Below are positions 26,047 to 35,218 of a stretch of 58,065 nucleotides of DNA, one piece after another. Position numbers and translations under genes: made by a program. Every line of letters begins with the position of its first letter. Positions within the stretch are counted from its first letter, which is position 1. The notes beneath the pieces were generated by a model. That model made no database searches, was not told where the DNA came from, and was given only the letters and a program-made list of their open reading frames with translations. The stretch is taken from NCBI GenBank assembly GCA_011523945.1, contig WTFU01000130.1, positions 1 through 58,065 on the forward strand. The letters are read 5' to 3'. Source of the DNA: Mariniblastus sp. (lineage in GTDB: Bacteria; Planctomycetota; Planctomycetia; Pirellulales; Pirellulaceae).

Positions 26047-26072
26047 GTGAGGGGGAGACCTTTCCCCCTCAC
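26047..26072. terminator. Perfect hairpin between convergent flgE and flhB
   Basis: GTGAGGGGGA and TCCCCCTCAC pair perfectly over 10 bases around a six-base loop. It lies in the 92-base gap between flgE (+) and flhB (-), so it can act as a bidirectional terminator, although there is no long T tract. Confidence 0.7.
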
Positions 26073-26124
26073 TGGTCGAGGTGAGTCGATTGGATCAGCC
26101 GGCTAGGTTCGTTGGCGTAAAGGG

Positions 26125-27189
26125 TTACGCTGATTGGCGGTTTAGCTTTTGGATGTAGTTGAGGATTTCGGCTACCGCTTGATATAGTTCGAGCGGTATT
26201 TCCTGGCCAATTTTGACATTGGCGTAAAGGAAACGTGCAACTGGTTTTCGTTCAACCACAGCAACTCCGTTGCTTTTCGCAATTTTGATTATCTTTTTAG
26301 CCAAAAGGTCGGCTCCTTTGGCGACCACGATTGGTGCCGCAGAAACCTGCGGGTCATATTTTAAAGCAACGGCAAAGTGAGTCGGGTTTGTGATAACGAC
26401 GGTCGCTTCGGGCACTTCTCTCGCCATTCTCTTTTGCGACATCTCGTTTTGGATTTTTCGAATTCTGGCTTTCAGTTCCGGGCTTCCTTCGATGTCTTTT
26501 TGTTCATCTCGAATTTCCTGTTTGGTCATCATCAGATCTTTATTTTGTTTCCAGATCTGAAAACCAAGATCTCCGATACCTACAACGACCATCAGCAATG
26601 CTGTTACCAGGCCAATTTGTAAAATAATGCTGGTACCGATGGCGAGCATGTGTGGGTAGTTGCTGAAACCCGAGGTGGCAATTTGTTCAAAGTGGGCGGT
26701 CGTAATCCAGTAACCTGCGACAATTATCGCAATGGTTTTTAAGATTGCGACGGCACCACGATTGACGGAACGGGTAGAAAAAATTCGCTTGAGCCCGGAT
26801 TTTGGTGAGAGCTTATTCCATTTGGCATTTAGTGGCTTCAAAGAGATGTTAAATCGAGTCTGCAGTGCACCAACAACAATGATCATGACCATCAAGGGCA
26901 GCATCAGTCCTATGCAGGCTCCGCCAACGTTCGTTACGTGTCGTCGAAGGCTGATCAGGATCGAATCGGGGTTTTCAATCATGGGATTGAAAAAAGTAAG
27001 GCTTTCCCGAATACAGTCGAGTAAAGCCTTAAAAAACCAATTCCCCATCATCATGAAGAAACCAATGGCCGCAAGGATGATCAGACCACCAACCAGTTCC
27101 GAGCTATAAGCCAGCTGTCCGTCCTCGAGCGCTTTTTCTTTGCGCCGCTGTGTTGGCTGTTCTGTCGGTTGATCGTTGCGTTCGGACAT
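26125..27189 (-). CDS. flhB: Flagellar export switch protein FlhB
   Basis: Inner-membrane export-gate protein that changes substrate specificity after self-cleavage. The N-terminus RNDQPTEQPTQRRKEKALED is typical, with four membrane segments (about 30-215), then the cytoplasmic domain with the autocleavage motif NPTH (in VVITNPTHFAVALKYD) and GADLLAKKIIKIAKSNGVAV. 354 residues, standard length. It ends the large flgB-flhB operon, 27 bases after fliR. Confidence 0.96.
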   Translation of the reverse strand: MSERNDQPTEQPTQRRKEKALEDGQLAYSSELVGGLIILAAIGFFMMMGNWFFKALLDCIRESLTFFNPMIENPDSILISLRRHVTNVGGACIGLMLPLMVMIIVVGALQTRFNISLKPLNAKWNKLSPKSGLKRIFSTRSVNRGAVAILKTIAIIVAGYWITTAHFEQIATSGFSNYPHMLAIGTSIILQIGLVTALLMVVVGIGDLGFQIWKQNKDLMMTKQEIRDEQKDIEGSPELKARIRKIQNEMSQKRMAREVPEATVVITNPTHFAVALKYDPQVSAAPIVVAKGADLLAKKIIKIAKSNGVAVVERKPVARFLYANVKIGQEIPLELYQAVAEILNYIQKLNRQSA

Positions 27190-27216
27190 TACCGATTGGC
27201 TTTAGAGGTTTGAGAT

Positions 27217-27984
27217 TTACTGAAAATAGACGAAAAATTGTTCCAATTGAAATAGGTAAGTACGAAAGTGAGCTTCCATTGATTTTACGATGATCGGAAA
27301 AAAAACAATGAGACACAGGATGCCAATTCCACTTCTTAACGTCATACCTACTGAGAACAGGTTAAGCGTGGGTGCTGCTTTATTAAGAAGTGAGATGGCA
27401 ATGGTCAGAATAAACAGGCTTACGCCGATCGGAGCCGCAATCATGCTTCCGTTTGTAGTAAGTGAACCGGCCATTTGAGTCAATAGCTCTGTTGGGAGGT
27501 CTGTGATTTCGATCTTGCCCGCGAGGTGAATGAGTGAGTAGTGCACAATCCGAACAAGGAAATGATGGAGATTTAAACCGAAGAATAGTAAGACAGCAAA
27601 GGTTTCAAAAATAGTTGTGACAAGCGTTGAAGAATCTGACGTTCCGGGACTGGTGACAGATGCCAGAGAGAGGCCAACTTCCTGCCCGACATAAGCGCCA
27701 GCAATTTTAGCCTGGACAAACATAAATCCGAGCAGCATCGCCAGTAAAAAACCGATCGTAATCTCTTTCGCAAGAAACAGCACTGAGACAACGATATCGA
27801 TTTGATTAACGTAAAATAACTCTTGCGGAAGAGCGCCAAACCAAAATACGGTTAACGACATCGCGAGGCCGGCTTTGACCAGGTGGGGCAATTGTCGCTG
27901 CGCAAAGATTGGCAGGAACGCTACGAATGCCGAAACTCGCGCGAGGATCAAAATGAAATTGAATAACTGATGCTCAGCCGTCAT
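27217..27984 (-). CDS. fliR: Flagellar export apparatus protein FliR
   Basis: Core membrane component of the export gate. 255 residues and about six hydrophobic segments, with typical stretches FILILARVSAFVAFLPIFAQ and FLLAMLLGFMFVQAKIAGAY, then VGQEVGLSLASVTSPG. It overlaps fliQ by 4 bases, the standard coupling in the fliQ-fliR pair. Confidence 0.94.
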   Translation of the reverse strand: MTAEHQLFNFILILARVSAFVAFLPIFAQRQLPHLVKAGLAMSLTVFWFGALPQELFYVNQIDIVVSVLFLAKEITIGFLLAMLLGFMFVQAKIAGAYVGQEVGLSLASVTSPGTSDSSTLVTTIFETFAVLLFFGLNLHHFLVRIVHYSLIHLAGKIEITDLPTELLTQMAGSLTTNGSMIAAPIGVSLFILTIAISLLNKAAPTLNLFSVGMTLRSGIGILCLIVFFPIIVKSMEAHFRTYLFQLEQFFVYFQ

Positions 27985-28247
27985 AGAATTTGGTTCATGT
28001 AGCTAAACATTTCGACAGTAAAGTCTTTCAGTGTCGAAAGGTACCAAGGCGTCAGGAAGATAATGATGGCGACCACGGCAACAATTCGGGGAGCAAAGGT
28101 CAGCGTTTGCTCCTGAATACTGGTAACGGTTTGTGCGATACTGATTAAAACGCCAACGACTAGACTGACGATGACAATTGGAGCCACGAGTAGCAGGGAG
28201 GTTGTAAACAGATTCCTGCCGATCACAATTGCTTCTGAGACTTCCAT
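27981..28247 (-). CDS. fliQ: Flagellar export apparatus protein FliQ
   Basis: Small gate subunit of 88 residues with two membrane helices: LLLVAPIVIVSLVVGVLISI and IVAVVAIIIFLTPWYLSTL. The linking sequence AQTVTSIQEQTLTFAPRI is the family hallmark. fliP would normally be immediately upstream, but here the upstream neighbour is a motE/ylxF-like gene, so fliP must be elsewhere. Confidence 0.95.
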   Translation of the reverse strand: MEVSEAIVIGRNLFTTSLLLVAPIVIVSLVVGVLISIAQTVTSIQEQTLTFAPRIVAVVAIIIFLTPWYLSTLKDFTVEMFSYMNQIL

Positions 28248-28312
28248 GTCGTGGTCCTTGTTTACCGCTGTGTAGGGAGTGCTTTGTTAGTTTGCAGAAT
28301 CAGTTAAACGTG

Positions 28313-29068
28313 TTACCGGAGAAAACTCTTAATCGGGGTTTTTCCGGCAGGTGCTGGCTTGATTAGAGTATCCATGATCTCGGCAGTCAGAGTTGGGCTG
28401 TCAAGCTCGGCAATGATTTTTGCCTGTTGTCGATCTTCGAGGCTGTCCAGAAGATTGGCTACGAGATTCATGTTTCCGCGGCCTGCGTATTCCTTAAGTA
28501 TGGCTGCCGCTTTAGCCGGTTCCATTGTTCGGAACATGTCCTTCAGGTCATTCACCTGTTGTTTCACTTCTTCACTAGCCAGGTCACCGACCTTTTTTCC
28601 AAGTCGATTTTCATACATGGAAAGCTCTTTAACTTCTTTTTTGACCGCTTCTTTTTCCAGTTTAAGAAGATTGGTAGCTTCTTTGGCTTCGTTAATTTTA
28701 GAGTCGATTTTTTTTGAAAAAGATTCGAGCTCGGTTCGTTCTCTTTCGAGATCTTCCCGGAGCAGGGAGATACGTTTTTCTTCTTTTTTGAGTCGCTCTT
28801 CTTTTTCCTGTAATTTCTTTTCGCTCTGAATGATTGAGTTCATTAGATCGAGTGCGACGCTCGGTGGCATCGGAACATCCGGTCGAATTCCCAAAGGCAT
28901 TTGTTCCTGAGTCTGGGTTGAATCGACCATGGGGAGTTTACCGTTGAACTCCGTAATTGGGTCCGAGGCGGCCGGCTCTTCTTCTTGATAAAAGAAGTAC
29001 CTGGAACTAACTGCAGAGGCTCCGAACAGGATGCAACCGACTACTGCCGCAATAATAATTGATTTCAT
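28313..29068 (-). CDS. MotE/YlxF-like flagellar protein with MgtE-N-like domain
   Basis: One N-terminal membrane anchor (SIIIAAVVGCILFGASAVSS), a long charged coiled coil (about 85-165) and a C-terminal MgtE_N-like domain: FRTMEPAKAAAILKEYAGRG and DRQQAKIIAELDSPTLTAEI. This is the layout of MotE/YlxF, which lies after fliJ in Bacillus-type operons and helps place or stabilise the stator protein MotC in some alpha-proteobacteria. 251 residues. It overlaps fliJ by 4 bases. Family call from layout and position; exact role here unknown. Confidence 0.75.
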   Translation of the reverse strand: MKSIIIAAVVGCILFGASAVSSRYFFYQEEEPAASDPITEFNGKLPMVDSTQTQEQMPLGIRPDVPMPPSVALDLMNSIIQSEKKLQEKEERLKKEEKRISLLREDLERERTELESFSKKIDSKINEAKEATNLLKLEKEAVKKEVKELSMYENRLGKKVGDLASEEVKQQVNDLKDMFRTMEPAKAAAILKEYAGRGNMNLVANLLDSLEDRQQAKIIAELDSPTLTAEIMDTLIKPAPAGKTPIKSFLR

Positions 29069-29511
29069 CTTTTTGTTCCTTTAAAACCGGTATTCAAGTA
29101 CCGCTCATCAGCTGTCGCATGTTCACGTTTGGTTTCTTCGTAAATTAATTCAGCTAATTTTCGTTCGATCAATTTTTCCATTGAATCGATTTTTGACATT
29201 TGTTTTCTGATAATCTGTTTTTGGTTTTCAAAATCAAGCTGTGCTTCTTTGAGTCGTTCCTGAGTTGACTCGAGTTCAGTTTGTAATTGGTCAATCAGTG
29301 GTTTTCGGATCAAGCAATTGCTAATGGTCATGTTGGATGATTCCAGTCCGGCGAGCGAATGCTTGATTTTTGTTTGGTGGGCTTGCAAAGCCATTTCAAT
29401 TTTTTTCAACAGAGAGCTTTTTTCACTCAATTGAAATTTTTGTTGATCTAATTCTTTCTTGTAAAAATCTAAAACCTTGTTGAGTTTTTCAATTTTTTTT
29501 GATTGGTTCAT
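29065..29511 (-). CDS. fliJ: FliJ-like flagellar export coiled-coil protein
   Basis: 148 residues, nearly all coiled-coil helix (KIEKLNKVLDFYKKELDQQK, then ESTQERLKEAQLDFENQKQI). It follows fliI directly, the canonical place for FliJ, the stalk of the export ATPase. FliJ is poorly conserved in sequence, so the call relies on size, coiled coil and order. Confidence 0.75.
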   Translation of the reverse strand: MNQSKKIEKLNKVLDFYKKELDQQKFQLSEKSSLLKKIEMALQAHQTKIKHSLAGLESSNMTISNCLIRKPLIDQLQTELESTQERLKEAQLDFENQKQIIRKQMSKIDSMEKLIERKLAELIYEETKREHATADERYLNTGFKGTKR

Positions 29512-29549
29512 TGGTTGTTTTCAGGCCGAATGCCGTTTCGTGATGCTAT

Positions 29550-30896
29550 TCATCCGGTGGGCGGGTATTGGTGCTGGAGCATGTCAACGAGTCTCTGCAT
29601 TTGTCGCTTGGTGTCGTCGATGGAGCAGGGAGCCTGCAAAGGTTGTTGGAGAAACTGACAAATCTTTGGATACATTTCAACGGCAATATCTGTTTGTAGT
29701 GAGGTGCCTTTGGTGTAAGCACCGACCTGAATGAGATCAATGACATCCTGGTATTTCGCCATGATTTGGCGGATAGCAACGGCAGAGGATGCATGCACCG
29801 GTTCGGTCAGTTCCTGAAATAATCGACTGAGGCTTTGTAAGACACTGATTGGAGGATAGTGTCCCGCGTTGGCAAGATCGCGGTCGAGGACAATGTGCCC
29901 ATCTAAAATAGAGCGGGCGGAGTCGGCAATCGGATCATTCATGTCATCTCCATCGACCAAGACGGTTAACAGTCCCGTAATGGATCCACGGTCGGAATTT
30001 CCGAGTTGTTCCAAGAGCGTTGCCATCTTTTGAAAAACAGAGGGTGTATAACCGCGGGTGGTCGGAGGTTCACCCAGCATTAATCCGAGGTCTCGTTGAG
30101 CCATCGCGAATCGCGTCAGGCTATCGAGCATAAGGAATACACTTTTTCCTTGTCGTCGATGCCAGTTGGCAATGGCGATTGCGGATTCCGCTGCTCGAAC
30201 TCTGGCCAGTGGACTTTCATTGGCGGTAGAAACGATGACAATTGACTTAGCCATCCCCTCCGCTCCGAGAGATTCATTGATGAATGGCAGTACTTCTCGT
30301 CCTCGCTCGCCAATCAAAGCGACAACGTTAAGGTCGGCGCTTGCGTATCGGGCAATCTGCCCCAGCAGCGTACTTTTTCCGACACCACTTCCGGCGAATA
30401 ATCCTACACGTTGACCTTTTCCAATTGTCAGCATGCCGTCGATTGCTTTTTGCCCCGTGGCAAAGACTTCGTCGACAGGTTTTCGGGTAAGTGCATTAGG
30501 CGGATCGAGAACAACGCTCTTGAATCGCTGAGTTCCCAGTTTCCCGTTCCCATCGATGGGTTCACCAATGGCATTAATTACACGGCCCAGCATTTGATCG
30601 CCCACGGGTACTTTCATAGGGCGTCCCAGCGAGAAGACTCGATCGCCTCGCTGGAGCTGATTGTTGTGCGAAAATGGCATCAATTGAACGAGATCGTCAG
30701 AGAATCCGATGACTTCAGCGAGTGTATTGGGGCCGGACTTATTTTCAATTTCTACAAGCTCACCTACGCTGGCAGGCAGTGACGCAGTGATAGCACCTTG
30801 GGCAACGGTTAGACACCCAACGGACTGCAACGATCGTGTGTTGCTGACGATTTCAGAGCATCGTCTGAGAACTTTTTCGGAGAATTTACTCATCAA
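29550..30896 (-). CDS. fliI: Flagellum-specific export ATPase FliI
   Basis: Hexameric ATPase that feeds substrates to the export gate. Walker A GSGVGKST is at 169-176, followed by IGERGREVLPFI. The conserved stretch MLDSLTRFAMAQRDLGLMLG and EPPTTRGYTPSVF is also present. 448 residues, full length. Start overlaps the end of fliH by 11 bases. Clear assignment; related to F1-ATPase beta subunits but with type III secretion features. Confidence 0.97.
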   Translation of the reverse strand: MMSKFSEKVLRRCSEIVSNTRSLQSVGCLTVAQGAITASLPASVGELVEIENKSGPNTLAEVIGFSDDLVQLMPFSHNNQLQRGDRVFSLGRPMKVPVGDQMLGRVINAIGEPIDGNGKLGTQRFKSVVLDPPNALTRKPVDEVFATGQKAIDGMLTIGKGQRVGLFAGSGVGKSTLLGQIARYASADLNVVALIGERGREVLPFINESLGAEGMAKSIVIVSTANESPLARVRAAESAIAIANWHRRQGKSVFLMLDSLTRFAMAQRDLGLMLGEPPTTRGYTPSVFQKMATLLEQLGNSDRGSITGLLTVLVDGDDMNDPIADSARSILDGHIVLDRDLANAGHYPPISVLQSLSRLFQELTEPVHASSAVAIRQIMAKYQDVIDLIQVGAYTKGTSLQTDIAVEMYPKICQFLQQPLQAPCSIDDTKRQMQRLVDMLQHQYPPTG

Positions 30897-31425
30897 TAAT
30901 CTCCGTCAGCCCAGCTTGGATCTCATCGAGTTGAGTTTCCATTCGCGAAAGTAGTTCATAGGTGTCAAATTCGACCCGGCATTCTCCCGGCTCAATCGAG
31001 TCATCGATTTGGAAATTGATTTCTTCGGTATTCGTGTCCTTTGACAGTTGCTTTTTGATGCATTCCAGATTGATTGGATTGAGATAGACGCCAACGGGAG
31101 CCTCGGGGCGGGCGAGGGCTTCCGAGAGTATATTGGTAAGTCGTTTTTCTTTGAGGTCTTGCGATTCCCCGACTAGTTTTTCAACGATAATGCGGGACAG
31201 GGAGATGGAAAGAGAAACTACTTCGTCTGCAAACTCGGATGTCTTAAGGTCGATGCTGTCGATTCCGGTTGCAATGTTTTCAAGCAATCCGTTCATGCGT
31301 TCGTTGACTGCTGCTGTAGCTACCTCGGCGGCGACTGGATCCACGGTACGAGTCACCGGTTCTGACCGATCCATGAATCGACAGTTTTTTACTTGGCGAT
31401 CGAATTGTACGTGATGTTCAACCAT
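30886..31425 (-). CDS. fliH: FliH-like flagellar export protein
   Basis: 179 residues between fliG and fliI, where FliH, the regulator of the export ATPase, is encoded. The C-terminal half resembles FliH/V-ATPase E-like proteins: VSLSISLSRIIVEKLVGESQ and a Glu/Asp-rich end. Low conservation is normal for this family. Only 2 bases separate it from fliG. Confidence 0.82.
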   Translation of the reverse strand: MVEHHVQFDRQVKNCRFMDRSEPVTRTVDPVAAEVATAAVNERMNGLLENIATGIDSIDLKTSEFADEVVSLSISLSRIIVEKLVGESQDLKEKRLTNILSEALARPEAPVGVYLNPINLECIKKQLSKDTNTEEINFQIDDSIEPGECRVEFDTYELLSRMETQLDEIQAGLTEIIDE

Positions 31426-31427
31426 AG

Positions 31428-32441
31428 TTAGTTCAACGTGATATCTCCTGCTTCGTCTAAGCGGGCCATGGCATCGACGAGTTGTTTTCTGGCTTCTTCG
31501 ATCTCGTGTCCTTTTGCGCCGACCGTATACTCCATTTCATCTTCGATTGCCTGTCGGGCGCGTTTGGAGACATTTTTAAATAGTTTTTCTGCAATGTCAG
31601 GATCTGCCTGTTGAAGGGCGACCGCGAGGATTTCAGATTTTGTCTGACCAATCAATTTTTGACAGTCACGGTCATCTAGGCGAAGAATATCATCAAACAA
31701 GTACAGTTTGGCCCGAATCGCGAGAACCATTTCTTCATCGCGATCATTGAGTTTCTCGATGAGTCCTTTGCGGATATCTTTGGGCAGCGAACGCATCAAT
31801 TGAGCCAACGTATCGATTCGGCTGGTGGTTTCCTTTTTTACGGTAACGGCATTCGCTTTTTGAAACGTCGTTTTCAAGACTTCCTGAATGATGCGTTCCG
31901 GAACAACGCTCTCTTCACTCAGATAGATTATGACTTGATCCCGAATGTGATCGTCAAGCTCTTTGATGATCTCCGCGCCCAAATGGGTTTCGAGCAGATT
32001 GACCACGAGTGCGATGGTTTTCGCATTGTCATCGGCGAGCGCCGTTGAGATTTGAAATGGGTCGAGTTGGTTCAAGTCACGGACATAGTCACCTGATTCG
32101 TCGATCTTTTCAAATACGACGGGTTCGTCTGAGGGAACTGAGGGGGTGACGGGTTGAGCTTGTTGTTTTAGCTTTTTTCTTTTTGCGATTCGAAGGGCGG
32201 TGGATGCTTGATGGATTTCCGGGCCAAGCGTTTTCATTGCAAAAGAAAAGTACCGACTGAAATCACGAATGATAAACTCGATTTCCTCTTCACTGGGAGG
32301 AACGGTTTTGTATTCTTCAAGTAAGTTCTTGATGAAATTTGAGCGCGTAGGGTTCATCTTCTTCAATGCAGCATTAACTGCATCGGGCCCCAGTACGCTA
32401 AGTAATAGCGCGAGTCGTTCTTCAGTTGAAAGCGTGGACAT
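31428..32441 (-). CDS. fliG: Flagellar motor switch protein FliG
   Basis: Rotor protein that contacts the stator. 337 residues in the three-part FliG layout. The C-terminal torque domain is recognisable: DRDCQKLIGQTKSEILAVAL, KLFKNVSKRARQAIEDEMEY, then EEARKQLVDAMARLDEAGDI. The middle part includes NLLETHLGAEIIKELDDHIR. Located after fliF as usual; fliM and fliN are not in this window. Confidence 0.95.
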   Translation of the reverse strand: MSTLSTEERLALLLSVLGPDAVNAALKKMNPTRSNFIKNLLEEYKTVPPSEEEIEFIIRDFSRYFSFAMKTLGPEIHQASTALRIAKRKKLKQQAQPVTPSVPSDEPVVFEKIDESGDYVRDLNQLDPFQISTALADDNAKTIALVVNLLETHLGAEIIKELDDHIRDQVIIYLSEESVVPERIIQEVLKTTFQKANAVTVKKETTSRIDTLAQLMRSLPKDIRKGLIEKLNDRDEEMVLAIRAKLYLFDDILRLDDRDCQKLIGQTKSEILAVALQQADPDIAEKLFKNVSKRARQAIEDEMEYTVGAKGHEIEEARKQLVDAMARLDEAGDITLN

Positions 32442-32453
32442 TTCTTATTTGAC

Positions 32454-33968
32454 TCAGGCTGCTACGGTGGTTGATTCTTCTTTGGTTTCCGTCTCGGTTT
32501 CAAGACTTGCCCATGAATCAATAATCTTGGCGAATACTTCCGGGTTTTGTTTGACCAACTCACTTAATTGTGTCAATTGTGATGTTGGAGCAGCGGCGGC
32601 TTCACTCGTGACGATCGGATCAGGTTGAAACTTTTTGAAGGTGCGAAGAGCGATGAAGAGTGCGACCAGAGCAGCGACACCCAAAGAGATGTTTTTCAAG
32701 ATTTCATTAATTTGATCCCATGGAATCGTACTCGTGGCCACCGCGTCGAGTGGTTCCTCTGTAACAAAATCAACAAAATCGACAGTGATTTGATCTTTGC
32801 CAATTCGCACCCCGCAAGCGGCGCCAATGGATGATTCCAGAGTTGTTTTAAGCTCAGCAATTTGCGTGGCAGTTCGGTCTTGCTTATTGACCGTTACCGC
32901 AATGGAAAGGGAATTAAGTAACGCTCCATCGACTGTTTCAGTACGCTTTAATTCTGAATAATCCCATTTGTTTTCCTGCTCTTCCATCTTTAACTGGCTC
33001 TTGTTTGCGGGGGCGGGCGGGGGTGAGCCAGCCGGAGAGAGCACCCCCAAGTTTGCTGCGGTTCCAGCGACACCAGCAGCCGGCCCGGCTGCGATATCCA
33101 TCTGTTGTTTAATATTTTCCTGGATAAGGAACTTTTCAGGCCCTAGCTCGCGGCTCTCCTGCACTGCATTTTCAAATTTATAATCAGCAGTAACTTCCAC
33201 ATTAAAATTGCCCCAACCAAAAAGATTTCGCAGTTGATTTTCGGCTTTCCGTTTTAGCGCGCTCTCTCGCTCGGCGACAAATTCCTCCTTTTTGCTAAGA
33301 TTCATCGCCTCGGCATCGGTGCTGTATTGGTTGCCCTGAGTGTCTGAAACTGAAACCGAACCGGGAGTAAGGCCGGGAACGGCGGCGGCGACAAAATCGG
33401 CGATCGCGGCGGCATCGGCTTCGTTGAATTTTTCAAGATGCGATGTTTCGATGAGAACCGAAGCGGTAGGGTCAGTCGATTGCCGGATGAAAGCCTGCTT
33501 TTCCGGAATGCTCAAGTGAACATTTGCGGATTTCACACTTCTGATTTTTTCAATGTCAACCTTCAGTCTTCGCTCGAGATTCGTGTTGAGGTAATACTGT
33601 TGGCTTACCGGATCCATCCAGGGGGAGATTTCTTCCAGCTCGCTGCCGGCACTGGTCAAGCCCGCTTTCCCCGCTGCAATTCGCGCACGCGATAATTTAC
33701 TGGAGCCGACCATGATCATCGAACCGGAGCCTTTAATCTGGTAGCTGATGTTCTCAGCATCCAAGGCCGCCATGATTTTTGCGGCTTGGGTGGGGTCATC
33801 GATGTCGCGAGCGAGAACGACGTAGTTTGGTTGGGCGGACCAAATTCCAACCGAAATGATACCGCCAACGCAAATCGTAAGCAGTAATGCAATCCCCACT
33901 CGACCAGCGCCGGTAGAGTCTCTCCAAATTAAGAGAGATTGGTTTAGGAAGGATTTCAAAGTTTGCAT
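32454..33968 (-). CDS. fliF: Flagellar MS-ring protein FliF
   Basis: Forms the MS ring, the base of the motor in the inner membrane. Two membrane segments flank a large periplasmic part: VGIALLLTICVGGIISVGIW near the N-terminus and LGVAALVALFIALRTFKKFQ near the C-terminus. Ring-building motifs include NYVVLARDIDDPTQAAKIMA, YYLNTNLERRLKVDIEKIRS and SANVHLSIPEKQAFIRQSTD. 504 residues. An Ala/Pro/Gly-rich insert occurs around 310-330. Confidence 0.96.
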   Translation of the reverse strand: MQTLKSFLNQSLLIWRDSTGAGRVGIALLLTICVGGIISVGIWSAQPNYVVLARDIDDPTQAAKIMAALDAENISYQIKGSGSMIMVGSSKLSRARIAAGKAGLTSAGSELEEISPWMDPVSQQYYLNTNLERRLKVDIEKIRSVKSANVHLSIPEKQAFIRQSTDPTASVLIETSHLEKFNEADAAAIADFVAAAVPGLTPGSVSVSDTQGNQYSTDAEAMNLSKKEEFVAERESALKRKAENQLRNLFGWGNFNVEVTADYKFENAVQESRELGPEKFLIQENIKQQMDIAAGPAAGVAGTAANLGVLSPAGSPPPAPANKSQLKMEEQENKWDYSELKRTETVDGALLNSLSIAVTVNKQDRTATQIAELKTTLESSIGAACGVRIGKDQITVDFVDFVTEEPLDAVATSTIPWDQINEILKNISLGVAALVALFIALRTFKKFQPDPIVTSEAAAAPTSQLTQLSELVKQNPEVFAKIIDSWASLETETETKEESTTVAA

Positions 33969-34031
33969 AGGTCTCTCGAATCGGCATCCTTACGGTTCAA
34001 ATTGGTCATGCCAATTTAAAACGAAAAACAA

Positions 34032-34343
34032 CTAAAATTGCATTCGCATGAGGTCGTTATAGGAATCGATTAGTTTATTTCTTATTTCCATAAATAGCTG
34101 AAATGACATCTCGGCGTTCGCGACTGCCAACACGACTTGATGCACGTTATCTGTTTTTCCCTGGATCAGGTCGTCAATGGCCTGATCAGAGATCATTTGA
34201 TTTTCATTGGTTTGCTGTACAAAGCTGTCAACCAGCTTCGCAAAGCCACCTTCACCGCTACTCCGTGTCGCCCCCTTGTTATTGCCAAGACCGGAAATAC
34301 TATCCAGTGAAGGGAGCGACGAAGCCGGTACAATTGGGTTCAT
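34032..34343 (-). CDS. fliE: MS-ring/rod junction protein FliE
   Basis: 103 residues. FliE links the MS ring to the rod and is the first exported rod component. The C-terminal part has the family pattern: VHQVVLAVANAEMSFQLFME and IRNKLIDSYNDLMRMQF. Starts inside the flgC stop (ATGA overlap), so translation is coupled. Position flgB-flgC-fliE-fliF is canonical. Confidence 0.93.
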   Translation of the reverse strand: MNPIVPASSLPSLDSISGLGNNKGATRSSGEGGFAKLVDSFVQQTNENQMISDQAIDDLIQGKTDNVHQVVLAVANAEMSFQLFMEIRNKLIDSYNDLMRMQF

Positions 34344-34771
34344 CTAGGGACTCGCAGTAAGGTCAACGTTTGCTCCACCATGTCTTTGAAGGATGAGAGT
34401 GCTTTGAGGTTTGCTTCGTAGGAACGACTCGCAGTGATTAGGTCGACCATCTCATTGGGAATTTGTACGTTGGGCATTCTTACCATCCCTTTCTCATCCG
34501 CATCTTGGTGACCGGGCTTGTAAACCATCTCAAATGGGCTTTGGTCGGCCTCCATTCCGGCAACCCGAACTCCCTGTAGACCTGACGTGTTACCCAGTTG
34601 GGGGTCCAATATCTCAGCAAAAACCAGTTGTTTGCGTCGGTAAGGAAGTCCATCGGCCGAACGCGTGGTGTTCGCATTGGCGATGTTATTGGCAACGGTT
34701 TCCATTCGCAGACGTTCGGCGGACATGCCTGAAGCGCTAATATCCGCTGCTGAAAAAAGGTTGCTAAACAT
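34340..34771 (-). CDS. flgC: Flagellar proximal rod protein FlgC
   Basis: 143-residue proximal rod subunit. N-terminal MSAERLRMETVANNIANANT and C-terminal PNEMVDLITASRSYEANLKA with LSSFKDMVEQTLTLLRVPR are diagnostic. It overlaps fliE by 4 bases and follows flgB by 30 bases. Confidence 0.95.
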   Translation of the reverse strand: MFSNLFSAADISASGMSAERLRMETVANNIANANTTRSADGLPYRRKQLVFAEILDPQLGNTSGLQGVRVAGMEADQSPFEMVYKPGHQDADEKGMVRMPNVQIPNEMVDLITASRSYEANLKALSSFKDMVEQTLTLLRVPR

Positions 34772-34801
34772 TTAAACTACTTCCCAAGATTGACTGGCGG
34801 C

Positions 34802-35152
34802 TTAACCGTTAATGGCTTGTTTGAGTATTCCCATTTTGGAACCTAATAGCTGGGTCAGTGTCTGATAGGCCAATGTGTTTTTCTTAAGGGCGGCGAGTTC
34901 CCGATCGAGGTCAACATTGTTGCCGTCACGTCGTTGGGCTAGGCCCTCAACCTGGCTGACTTCATAATCTGAGTTCGTGGCAGTACCCGCGCTGCTCTCG
35001 AGTCTCGCCAACAATTGATCAAAATTGACTTCCCGAGTTTGATATCCCGGCGTATTGATGTTGGCAAGGTTTTGGCTAGAGACACGATGGTTCTGGGACG
35101 CAAATTGAATTGCCTCCTGAAGCGCTCTGAATTGTTCAACTTTTCCGATCAT
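34802..35152 (-). CDS. flgB: Flagellar proximal rod protein FlgB
   Basis: From ATG 35152 the product is 116 residues, starting MIGKVEQFRALQEAIQFASQ, which lines up with the usual FlgB N-terminus; the motif SSQNLANINTPGYQTREV follows. The open frame could be extended to a TTG at 35191, but AGGTGA lies just upstream of ATG 35152 and the extension would run into the promoter-like element at 35194-35218. First gene of the flgB-flhB operon. Confidence 0.92.
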   Translation of the reverse strand: MIGKVEQFRALQEAIQFASQNHRVSSQNLANINTPGYQTREVNFDQLLARLESSAGTATNSDYEVSQVEGLAQRRDGNNVDLDRELAALKKNTLAYQTLTQLLGSKMGILKQAING

Positions 35153-35193
35153 ATCACCTAGATCGGTTGGGTAGGCTTTAACCCTGAACAAGT

Positions 35194-35218
35194 TGCAATA
35201 AGATTGCGGGTTCCCGCA
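35194..35218 (-). promoter_or_regulatory. Palindrome plus TTGC element upstream of flgB
   Basis: Read on the minus strand: GCGGGAACCCGCA, six bases, TTGCA. It is identical in its first 13 bases and in spacing to the element at 16459-16483. If TTGC acts as a -12 box, transcription would begin near 35183 and leave a leader of about 30 bases before flgB, a sensible distance. Compared with the sigma-54 consensus the -24 box is imperfect (CCGCA for TGGCA). Confidence 0.5.
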
